NCBI RefSeq assembly: GCF_020858115.1 | Contig: NZ_JACYMM010000004.1 | Location: 62,001-126,000, forward strand | DNA: 64,000 nucleotides | Reading direction: 5' to 3' | Source: Janthinobacterium sp. FW305-129 | Lineage (GTDB): Bacteria > Pseudomonadota > Gammaproteobacteria > Burkholderiales > Burkholderiaceae_D | In this document: in pieces, positions 27,688 through 35,150 of the stretch | How positions within the stretch are numbered: position 1 is the first letter of the stretch | Layout: every line of letters starts with the position of its first letter | The notes under the pieces: model-generated | Told to the model about the DNA's origin: nothing | Database searches by the model: none | The model's input: the letters and a program-made list of their open reading frames with translations, nothing else | Position numbers and translations under genes: made by a program

Positions 27688-28386
27688 TTAATTGCGATGG
27701 GGATTATCGGGCCGGCGGTCGTCGCGGTTCGGTATGCCGTCGCCGTCACGGTCGTGGCGGTTGCCATTGTCGCGGTCATAGCGGTTGGGAATGCCGTCGC
27801 GGTCGCGGTCGCCGTTCGGGCCGCGTGGCGACCAGCGGCCTTGCTCCATCTGCCAGCGGCCGTCGCGCTGGTTCCAGGCGGGCGGCGCATACACGTAGCC
27901 GGGGCGTTCGGCGATCCACACGCCTGGCGTCCAGGCGTAGCGCTGGCTGCGCCATTCCCAGTGGCCGGGCGCCCAGATGTAGCCGTGGCGGGCGCGCGGG
28001 ATGGCTTCGCGGCGTGGCGGCGGCGGGGCGATGCGGATCTCGTCATAGCGCACGGGCTGCACCTGTGCGGCGACCCAGCCGCCACGGTCCAGGCGCCAGC
28101 GGTTGTTCTCTTGTATCCAGGCGGCGCGGCGGTACTGGTTGCCGCCCCGTTCGCGCAGCCATTCGCCATTGTTCCAGACATGGCGCTGGCCATCCCAGTT
28201 CCAGTAGCCGGGCGCCCAGACATAGCCGGCGCGCGGCGCGGGCACGCTTTCAAACCGTGGCGGAGGCGGGGCGTTGCCGACGACAATGCTGACGCCGAGC
28301 TGATTCTGTGCCATGGCCTGCGCGGGCAGGAGGGCCGCGGTGCTGATGGCAAGCATGGCTGCTGCGTAGAGTGCGATGGGTTTCAT
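27688..28386 (-). CDS. YXWGXW-repeat secreted protein with aspartate-rich C terminus
   Basis: A 232-residue exported protein. The signal peptide runs to about residue 26 (LLPAQAMAQ). Two YXWGXW-type repeats follow: [18 protein letters not shown] and [18 protein letters not shown], each followed by further Tyr/Trp motifs. The C terminus has two DRDRDGIPN-like segments of the thrombospondin type 3 / calcium-binding kind. The function is unknown; such proteins are common in Oxalobacteraceae and usually periplasmic or surface-exposed. GGAG lies 6 bases before the ATG at 28386. Confidence 0.88.
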   Translation of the reverse strand: MKPIALYAAAMLAISTAALLPAQAMAQNQLGVSIVVGNAPPPPRFESVPAPRAGYVWAPGYWNWDGQRHVWNNGEWLRERGGNQYRRAAWIQENNRWRLDRGGWVAAQVQPVRYDEIRIAPPPPRREAIPRARHGYIWAPGHWEWRSQRYAWTPGVWIAERPGYVYAPPAWNQRDGRWQMEQGRWSPRGPNGDRDRDGIPNRYDRDNGNRHDRDGDGIPNRDDRRPDNPHRN

Positions 28387-28575
28387 GATGTGCTCCATTT
28401 CGGTGATTGCGTGAAATGGACTATAGGCGCTTGCTGGCGGATTTTCGCCTTTGATTCAACTTATTACAATTGACACAATGCTGTGTGTCCGTGTATCCGT
28501 GGCGGATACAAATGGCGGCCTGGCGCGGCGGTCTTCAAACTGGCGCCAGGCGGCGTGGGGGGCGTCATGCGTGGC

Positions 28576-28824
28576 TCACAGGGTGCTGGCGGTGGCGTTG
28601 CCCAGCAAGGCTTGCCGTTCTTCGATCAGCGAGATTTTCTTTTCCTGTTCCGTCAGGCGCTTGGCGCTGACCACCACGACGGGGATGGCGCTCGCCTGTG
28701 CTACATCGGCCGTTTTGGCAACCGATGGCTGCATGAAGCTGACGTAGCTGGCGCCGCAGGCGATGGCGACGGCGACGGTGAAGATGGCTTCCATGTTTTT
28801 CAGGGCGTTTTTTTGCGTGTTCAT
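28576..28824 (-). CDS. Small membrane-anchored hypothetical protein
   Basis: An 82-residue protein with an N-terminal hydrophobic helix (AIFTVAVAIACGASYVSFM) and an outside segment ending in VVVVSAKRLTEQEKKISL, which resembles small Oxalobacteraceae envelope proteins I cannot name. The ATG at 28824 follows AAGGAA at good spacing; a longer upstream frame is not supported. It is a single gene, divergent from the zinc-ribbon/coiled-coil gene. Confidence 0.7.
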   Translation of the reverse strand: MNTQKNALKNMEAIFTVAVAIACGASYVSFMQPSVAKTADVAQASAIPVVVVSAKRLTEQEKKISLIEERQALLGNATASTL

Positions 28825-29134
28825 GATGGTTCCTTTCGGGGGGCGGGTGGGTATGCATGCACTGTAGCCAAGGGCGCGCCTGCCCGCCATGCGCATGCGA
28901 CCAGCCGTGGTTTTGGCGGGATGGCCTGCAAAAAAACGGCGCTGAAATGCCGGCGGGGGCGGCCCGTGATCCGACGGCTGGAATTGAGGGCTAAATAGCC
29001 CTGTATCCGGGCATATGAATGCAATTGCCACATGGCATTATTTGACACTGCGCGATGTGGCGTGCGCCGCCGGCGCTCCTGCTAGAATCGCTACGGTAGC
29101 CAGCGCGCGCAATCATTCTCATCAGGAGTCACAT
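28825..29134. other. Divergent promoter region
   Basis: There is no gene in these 310 bases. They should contain the promoters of the small membrane protein (leftward) and of the kinase unit (rightward). I see no clear consensus promoter or repeat. The only firm signal is CAGGAG at 29123-29128, the ribosome-binding site of the next gene. Confidence 0.5.
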
Positions 29135-31456
29135 ATGTTCCAATTGTTTGGTTTTGGCGGCGCCCGCTGCCCGCGCTGCGAGCACAAGAACGGCGCTGCC
29201 GCCGGCTATTGCGCGCAATGCGGCTTGTCGCTGGGCGCCCCCGACAGCGACGCGGTGCTGCATGCCAATCAATGGCATCTTGCTGATGGGCAACTGGCTC
29301 TGTTCTTCGGCGTGCGCGAGCTGTCCTCGCTGTTCGGCAGCGCCGCGCGCCGCCTGCAGGTGCCCGCCGAGTCGCGCGCCTGGATCGTGCAATCGGACGC
29401 TTTCACCTTGATACCGGCCGGCGACTACGACAGCGCCGCCTTCTTCGCCCGCCTGCCCGCGCTGCTGCCGGCGCGCCCGGCCGAAGTGCTGATCGCCCGC
29501 GCCGGTGCCGTCAGCCTGGAATTCGATCTGCCCGGGCTGGCCAGCACGGAACTGCTCAACGTCGCCGCGTCCTTGCGTATCGATATCGCGCTGGGCCAGC
29601 CCGATGCGTTCGCGCGCCAGTTCATGCGCGCGCCGGGCGCCGTCACGCGCGCCCACCTGCACGCCTTGTTGCTGCCGTCCGTGCGCCAGATTGCGCTGGA
29701 ATTCATCGGCAGCCGCGCGCTGGCCGAGATGGATGCGAATGCGGACTTGCGGCCCGAATTGAACGAACGCCTGCAATCGGCCCTGACGCAGCGCCTGGCG
29801 CCTTCCGGCCTGGCCGTGGCGCGCGTGGAAACGCTGAGTTTGCGACACGACAAACGCGACGGCAACGGCGATGCCGCTATCGGCACCTTGTGGCTGGGCG
29901 GCTTGCCGGCGCAGGAGCTGGAACAGCACAGCCTGGAGCGCATGAAGCAGCTCGACCAGCTGTATGACGAGGAAGAATGGCAGCGCATCCGCCGCGAAGA
30001 ACTGGCGGCGCGCCATGCGCACCGCCGCGCCGAACTGCGGCAGGATGCGACGCTGGAAAAGGCCGAGCTGGGCCACCAGGAAGCGGAGCGCCTGCAAGCA
30101 CTGCGCGGACGCCAGATCGACCTGTATGGCCGCATCCTGGAAGCGAAATCGCGGCGCCAGGCGCTCGACCACGGCGCCGCGCTGGCGCTGGGCGAGCTGG
30201 AACAGGAGCTGGCGCAGAAGGGCGCGCAGCGCGCCGATGAAGCGGCCAACTGGGAGCACGTGCGGGCGCTGGCCGCCATCAAGATGCGCAGCGAGCTGGA
30301 ATTGTCGCAGCTGCATGGGCGCGAACAGATCCAGCTGGCGCAGCAGCGTTTTACGCATCAGGTGCACTTGCAGTCGATCGCGCAGCAGGTGGAAAGCGCG
30401 CTGCTGATCGATGATGAGACGGGACGCCGCACCCAGCTGGCGCGCCTGCGCCAGGCGGAGGCGGATGCTGCCCAGCGCGAGGCGCAGCTGGAGGCGGAGC
30501 AGCACCAGGCGGCCTGGCAGGGCCTGATGCTGGCGAATGCGGCGCGCAAGCGCGAGGCGGAGCGGGTGCAGGAATGGGAAGACCAGATGCAGCTGGCGCG
30601 CCAGCGCGAATTGCTTCGCGCCGAGGCGCACAAGGACGAGGCGGCGCAGGTGCAGGCGGTGGAAATCGCGGAAAAGGTCGCGGCGCTGCGGCGCGGCGGC
30701 GCGCGCGAAGAGGCCATCGCGCAGCAGGAAAAACTGCTGCGCACCATCGAGGCGGACGGCGTGCACGCGCGCCAGATGCAGCAGCAAACGCAGCTGGCGC
30801 AGCTCGACGCGCTGGCCATCGAGGAGCAGCGCCAGCAGCTGCGCCAGCTGGAACAGGAAGCGCAATGGCAGCGCGACTTGCTGGCCATGGCGCAGCAGCG
30901 CGAAAGCGATTACGCGCGCTGGAAGGGAGAATATGAAGCCTTGCTGGCGCAGCAGGCGCATGCGGCCGAACTGGCGCGCATCGACATCGACTGCATCGAG
31001 AAAATCGGCTCGCTGAGCGACACGGGCAAGGTGGCCATGGCCGCCGGGCAGAATGCGGCCGCGCTGGCGCAAGTGCTGAAAGTGCAGCTGCAGGCGGGCA
31101 TGAGCGCCGAGCAGATCCACGCGCTGGCGGCGCTGGCGGCGGCCGAGAACAGCGTCGCGCCGCTGGACGCCATGCGCATGGCGCAGGACAGCGTGGCGCA
31201 GGAGCGCAGCTACCTGGAAGGCCAGGCGGAGCGCGAACGGCGCCAGCAGCTCGACCTGATCAACCTGCAGAACGCGGCGCACGCGCACGGCCTGTCGGCG
31301 CAGGCGCAGCTGGGCGTGGCCGTGGCGCAGGCGCTGCAGCCTGGCGCGGCCTCCGCCGCTGCCGCGCCGGCGCGCTGCAAGAATGGCCATGCGCAGCGCG
31401 CGGGCCACCCGGAAGATAAATTCTGCGCCGCCTGCGGTGTCGCCCTGCAGCCTTGA
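29135..31456 (+). CDS. Large zinc-ribbon / SPFH-like / coiled-coil protein
   Basis: A 773-residue protein that I do not recognise as a named family. It starts with a four-Cys zinc ribbon (C12, C15, C26, C29). Residues ~40-250 look like a compact alpha/beta domain resembling SPFH or YdjI-type domains: AGAVSLEFDLPG, then hydrophobic strands and ERLQSALTQRL. Residues ~270-720 form a long Glu/Gln/Arg/Ala-rich coiled coil. A second zinc ribbon closes it (C748, H752, C764, C767 with NGH and FCAACG). There is no signal peptide or TM helix, so it is probably cytosolic and oligomeric. CAGGAG precedes the ATG. The kinase gene starts 19 bases after its stop, so the pair is one operon. It is a plausible scaffold or substrate for that kinase. 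Confidence 0.8.
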   Translation: MFQLFGFGGARCPRCEHKNGAAAGYCAQCGLSLGAPDSDAVLHANQWHLADGQLALFFGVRELSSLFGSAARRLQVPAESRAWIVQSDAFTLIPAGDYDSAAFFARLPALLPARPAEVLIARAGAVSLEFDLPGLASTELLNVAASLRIDIALGQPDAFARQFMRAPGAVTRAHLHALLLPSVRQIALEFIGSRALAEMDANADLRPELNERLQSALTQRLAPSGLAVARVETLSLRHDKRDGNGDAAIGTLWLGGLPAQELEQHSLERMKQLDQLYDEEEWQRIRREELAARHAHRRAELRQDATLEKAELGHQEAERLQALRGRQIDLYGRILEAKSRRQALDHGAALALGELEQELAQKGAQRADEAANWEHVRALAAIKMRSELELSQLHGREQIQLAQQRFTHQVHLQSIAQQVESALLIDDETGRRTQLARLRQAEADAAQREAQLEAEQHQAAWQGLMLANAARKREAERVQEWEDQMQLARQRELLRAEAHKDEAAQVQAVEIAEKVAALRRGGAREEAIAQQEKLLRTIEADGVHARQMQQQTQLAQLDALAIEEQRQQLRQLEQEAQWQRDLLAMAQQRESDYARWKGEYEALLAQQAHAAELARIDIDCIEKIGSLSDTGKVAMAAGQNAAALAQVLKVQLQAGMSAEQIHALAALAAAENSVAPLDAMRMAQDSVAQERSYLEGQAERERRQQLDLINLQNAAHAHGLSAQAQLGVAVAQALQPGAASAAAAPARCKNGHAQRAGHPEDKFCAACGVALQP

Positions 31457-31475
31457 TGGAAGCGTTTCACCCCAG

Positions 31476-33782
31476 ATGATGCAAAAAGCACGAGACAAAC
31501 TGCGGGAACTGCGCGCCCTCCACGACGACGGGCTGCTCAGCGAGCAGGAATTTGAACGCCGCAAGAACGCCATTCTCGACGCCGAGTACGCGCCGCCCGG
31601 CGCGGCTCCCGCGGCCGCGCCGTTGCCCGTACGCCAGGGCACGGAGCTGGGTTTCATGACGGGCCAGGAAATCGGCCCGCAAAACCGCCGCTACCGGCTC
31701 GAACGGCTGATCGGCACGGGCGGCATGGGGCAGGTGTGGCAAGCGACCGACCTGGCCACGCACGCGGAGCTGGGCAGCAGCGAAATGGTGGCGCTGAAGA
31801 TCCTGCCGCCGCAGCTGACGCAGAGCGCCACGCATGCCAAGCTGCTGATCGAGGAAGCGACGCAGGCGCGCAAGCTCGCGCATGAAAACATCGTGCGCGT
31901 CTACGAGTGGGCGCAGGACCCGGCCACGGCCAGCTATTTCATCATCATGGAATGCCTTGATGGCGAAGACCTTGAGCATTACCTGGGGCGCCAGGGCGCG
32001 CTGCCCCTGTCCACCGTGCAGCAATTGCTGCAGCCGGTGGCGGACGCGCTGTCGTATGCGTGGGAAAAGCACAAGCTGGTACACCGCGATATCAAGCCGG
32101 GCAATGTCTTCCTGACGGCGAAGGGCGACGTCAAATTGCTCGACTATGGCATCGCATCGCGCGTGCGCAATGCGGACAGCAGCCTGGCGCTGGAGATGCC
32201 AAATGCGGGCACGCACGGCTACCGGGCGCCCGAGGCCGGCGCCAACCAGCGCCAGCCCAGCCCGCGCCTGGACGTGTATGCGGTGGCCGTGATGATTTAC
32301 CAGATGCTGGAAGGGCGCATGCCGTTCGACGATGCGCGCAGCGCCAGCCATCTGCCGTCGGCACCGCAAGCGCTGAACGCGCAACAGTGGCAAGTGCTGC
32401 AGAACGGTTTTTCGCTGACGCCGGAATTGCGCCCGCAATCGGTGCAAGCCTTGCTGGAAAATCTGGAACGGGCGGCCGGGCCGTCGCCCGAAGAACTGGC
32501 GGAGCAGGCGCGCCAGCAGCAGGCGCGCGCGGCGCAGCAGCAAAAGGAGGCGGCGCTGGCCGCCGAACAGGCCCGCGAGGAAGAGATCAAGCGGGCCCGG
32601 ATACGCCAGGAAGAGCTGGACCAGCGCCGCAAGGCGGAAATCCAGGCGGCTGCCCTGGAAAAGCAGCGGCAGGATAAACTGCGCCGCGAGCAGGAGGCGC
32701 AGCGCCATTTCGAGGCGGAAGAGGCGCGCAAGCTGCGCAAGGAGGCACTGCGCGGCCAGCTGCGCGCGCGCCGCGAAGCCGATGCGGCGATGGCGCTGCA
32801 GGAGCACCAGGAATTGCAGCGCAAGGCCATCGTCGCCAAGGCGGAAGCTGCCTACCGCGCGGAGCAGGAACGGGCGCGCCGCGAGGAGGCCAGCCGCGCC
32901 GCCGCTGTCCCCGCGCCGGCATCGGCGCCAGTGCCAGAGCAGGAGCACGCGGAACCGGTGGCCAATGCGGAAGGCATCCTGCGCGACGATTTCCTCGATG
33001 GTTCGGGACAGGGGCCGGAACTGGTGCTCATTCCCAGCGGCCGTTTCCAGATGGGCGCGCACGAGACGGAACACAAGGCCGCCATCCAGGCCGGCTCGCA
33101 GCAGGCCTGGCTGGAGCGCGAAATGCCGCAGCACTGGGTCGGCATCGAACGCCCGTTCGCGCTGGCCCGGCATCCCGTCAGCGTGGGCGAATGGCGCGCC
33201 TTCGTCAAGGCGACCGGCTGGGCGGGCGGTTCCGAGACGGACTGGGACAATCCCGGCTTCGTGCAGAACGACCAGCATCCGGTGGTGGGCGTGAGCTGGA
33301 ATGACGCGCAGCTGTACCTGGCGTGGATGAGCGAGCGCACCGGGCGGCAGTACCGCCTGCCCAGCGAAGCGGAATGGGAGTACGCCTGCCGCGCCGGTAC
33401 GCGCACGGCCTTCAACGTGGGCGACACCATCAGCACCGAGCAAGCCAACTATGATGGCCTGTATGTGTACAACGGCGGCCCGCGCGGCGTGTACCGGGGC
33501 GGCACCACGCCGCTGGGCAGCTTCGCGCCGAACTCCTGGGGCCTGTTCGACATGCATGGCAATGTGTGGGAATGGGTGCAGGACGTGGTGCACGACAATT
33601 ACGCAGGCGCGCCCGTCGACGGCAGCGCATGGGAAGAGGGCAGCGACAGCAGCCGGCGCATCCTGCGCGGCGGCTCCTGGCTGTACCACCCGCGCTACCT
33701 GCGCTCGGCCCTGCGCAACGGTTTTTCCACCGTGCTGTCGAACGATATCGTCGGCTTCAGGGTGGCGCGCACGCTCGATTAG
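31476..33782 (+). CDS. SHOCT - Ser/Thr kinase - coiled coil - FGE-like fusion protein
   Basis: A 768-residue protein with four parts. A SHOCT-like helix pair spans residues 3-36 (KLRELRALHDDGLLSEQEFE). A eukaryotic-type protein kinase spans ~73-330, with GTGGMGQVW, K108, catalytic HRD (H203-D205), DYG in place of DFG (D223) and APE (251-253). A charged coiled coil spans 340-475. A formylglycine-generating-enzyme-like (SUMF1) fold spans ~512-766, with VLIPSGRFQMG, MHGNVWEWVQD and RGGSW. The two copper-binding cysteines of true FGE are absent in that last block (RGGSWLYHPRYLRSALRNG), so it is probably a binding module. The kinase residues look complete. Tandem ATG codons start at 31476. It is cotranscribed with the upstream scaffold-like gene. 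Confidence 0.88.
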   Translation: MMQKARDKLRELRALHDDGLLSEQEFERRKNAILDAEYAPPGAAPAAAPLPVRQGTELGFMTGQEIGPQNRRYRLERLIGTGGMGQVWQATDLATHAELGSSEMVALKILPPQLTQSATHAKLLIEEATQARKLAHENIVRVYEWAQDPATASYFIIMECLDGEDLEHYLGRQGALPLSTVQQLLQPVADALSYAWEKHKLVHRDIKPGNVFLTAKGDVKLLDYGIASRVRNADSSLALEMPNAGTHGYRAPEAGANQRQPSPRLDVYAVAVMIYQMLEGRMPFDDARSASHLPSAPQALNAQQWQVLQNGFSLTPELRPQSVQALLENLERAAGPSPEELAEQARQQQARAAQQQKEAALAAEQAREEEIKRARIRQEELDQRRKAEIQAAALEKQRQDKLRREQEAQRHFEAEEARKLRKEALRGQLRARREADAAMALQEHQELQRKAIVAKAEAAYRAEQERARREEASRAAAVPAPASAPVPEQEHAEPVANAEGILRDDFLDGSGQGPELVLIPSGRFQMGAHETEHKAAIQAGSQQAWLEREMPQHWVGIERPFALARHPVSVGEWRAFVKATGWAGGSETDWDNPGFVQNDQHPVVGVSWNDAQLYLAWMSERTGRQYRLPSEAEWEYACRAGTRTAFNVGDTISTEQANYDGLYVYNGGPRGVYRGGTTPLGSFAPNSWGLFDMHGNVWEWVQDVVHDNYAGAPVDGSAWEEGSDSSRRILRGGSWLYHPRYLRSALRNGFSTVLSNDIVGFRVARTLD

Positions 33783-33860
33783 GCAAGTTGGCAGGGAGCG
33801 GGCTGCGCCAAGCGGCCAAACGGTGTAAATTGTGGCTTTCCAAACGCACCAAGGAACGCC

Positions 33861-34259
33861 ATGACCATCAAAGCCATCCGCGACCAGTCGCAAGCCATGC
33901 GCCACATCGTGCACGTGCGCGATCACATCATTTCTGCCGACGCCTCGGTGGAGGAGGGCGGCGGCGATGCCGGCCCGTCGCCGCACGACCTGTACGACGC
34001 GGCCCTGTCGGCCTGCAAGGCGCTCACCGTCGTCTGGTACGCCAGACACAAGGGCATCCCGCTGGAACACGTGGAAGTGTCGACCGAGCGCGATGCCAGC
34101 GAAGAGCGCAAGGGCGTGTACCGCCTGGCCGCTACCCTGCACCTGACGGGCGAGCTGACGGATGCGCAGCGCCAGGAATTGCTGGCCGTGGCCGGCAAAT
34201 GCCCGATCCACAAGCTGATGACGGCCGTTACCACGGAAATCACGACGGTGCTGGCATGA
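33861..34259 (+). CDS. OsmC-family peroxide reductase-like protein
   Basis: A 132-residue OsmC/Ohr superfamily protein that reduces hydroperoxides through two cysteines. C52 (SACKALT) and C114 (AGKCPIHKL) occupy the expected positions. It is more like the YhfA/OsmC branch than Ohr. AAGGAA precedes the ATG. Its TGA overlaps the ATG of the pirin gene (ATGA), so the two are coupled, which suggests a shared oxidative or redox context. Confidence 0.9.
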   Translation: MTIKAIRDQSQAMRHIVHVRDHIISADASVEEGGGDAGPSPHDLYDAALSACKALTVVWYARHKGIPLEHVEVSTERDASEERKGVYRLAATLHLTGELTDAQRQELLAVAGKCPIHKLMTAVTTEITTVLA

Positions 34260-35143
34260 GCGCGGCCATCCTGAAAAGCCACGAAAAGGACCTGGGCGGC
34301 GGCTTCGTCGTGCGGCGCCTGCTGCCTTCCGCCGTCAAACAGGCCGTCGGCCCCTTCATCTTCTTCGACCATTTCGGCCCCATCGACGTGGCGCCCGACG
34401 CCGACCACGACGTGCGCCCCCATCCGCATATCGGCCTGGCCACCGTCACCTATCTGTTCGAGGGCGCGATCGACCACCGCGACAGCATCGGCTCGTACCA
34501 GCGCATCGAACCGGGCGCCATCAACTGGATGACGGCCGGGCGCGGCATCGTGCATTCGGAGCGCACGCCGCACGACCTGGCCGGCCAGCCGCACCGCACG
34601 CACGGCTTGCAGCTGTGGGCCGCGCTGCCGAAGGCGCACGAAGAGGATGAACCGAGTTTCACGCACACGCCGCAGGCCGACATTCCCGTCGTGGCGCTCG
34701 ATGGCGCCGTCGTCAAAGTGTTGATCGGCACGGCGTTTGGCCAGACCTCGCCCGTGCGCACCTACATGCAGACCTTGTACCTGGACGTGGCGCTGCAGGC
34801 GGGGCGCACGTTGCGGCTGGAAGGCTTGCCGGCGGAAGCGGCGATTTACCCGGTTAGCGGGGAGGTGCTGGTCGATGGCGTGGCGCTGGTGCCGCACACC
34901 ATGGCCTTGCTGGAGGAGGGTAAGGTGCCTGTCGTGACGGCAGGCGGCGGCCCGGTGCAGTTCGTCGTGATCGGCGGCGAGCCGCTGGACGGCCACCGCT
35001 TCCTGTTCTGGAACTTCGTCTCGTCGAGCAAGGAGCGCCTGTCGCAGGCGGCTGACGACTGGAGCGCCCAGCGCATGGGACAAGTGCCGGGCGAGACGGA
35101 ATTCATCCCGTTGCCGAAGGCGCCATTGCGCCCGGCAAGCTAG
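34256..35143 (+). CDS. Pirin-family protein
   Basis: A 295-residue bicupin of the pirin family. The metal-binding residues are visible in RPHPHIGLATVTYLFEG (two His) and GIVHSER (His and Glu). Bacterial pirins include quercetinase-like dioxygenases and redox-responsive regulators; the role here is not determined. The ATG overlaps the osmC stop. A much longer open frame extends upstream through osmC, but no start in it is supported. It converges on the TonB-receptor gene with 7 bases between stops. Confidence 0.93.
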   Translation: MSAAILKSHEKDLGGGFVVRRLLPSAVKQAVGPFIFFDHFGPIDVAPDADHDVRPHPHIGLATVTYLFEGAIDHRDSIGSYQRIEPGAINWMTAGRGIVHSERTPHDLAGQPHRTHGLQLWAALPKAHEEDEPSFTHTPQADIPVVALDGAVVKVLIGTAFGQTSPVRTYMQTLYLDVALQAGRTLRLEGLPAEAAIYPVSGEVLVDGVALVPHTMALLEEGKVPVVTAGGGPVQFVVIGGEPLDGHRFLFWNFVSSSKERLSQAADDWSAQRMGQVPGETEFIPLPKAPLRPAS

Positions 35144-35150
35144 GCATCGT

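Noticed and set aside
28518-28551. 9-bp inverted repeat GCCTGGCGC/GCGCCAGGC downstream of the small membrane protein gene
   Set aside because: It has no T tract on either side and is GC-rich, so a terminator call is not justified; it may be chance in this GC-rich DNA.
33660-33782. FGE-fold C terminus as a target of a diversity-generating retroelement
   Set aside because: FGE/C-type-lectin-like domains are typical variable-region carriers, but no reverse transcriptase, Avd gene or template repeat is in the window, and the C-terminal codons are not the adenine-rich pattern expected.
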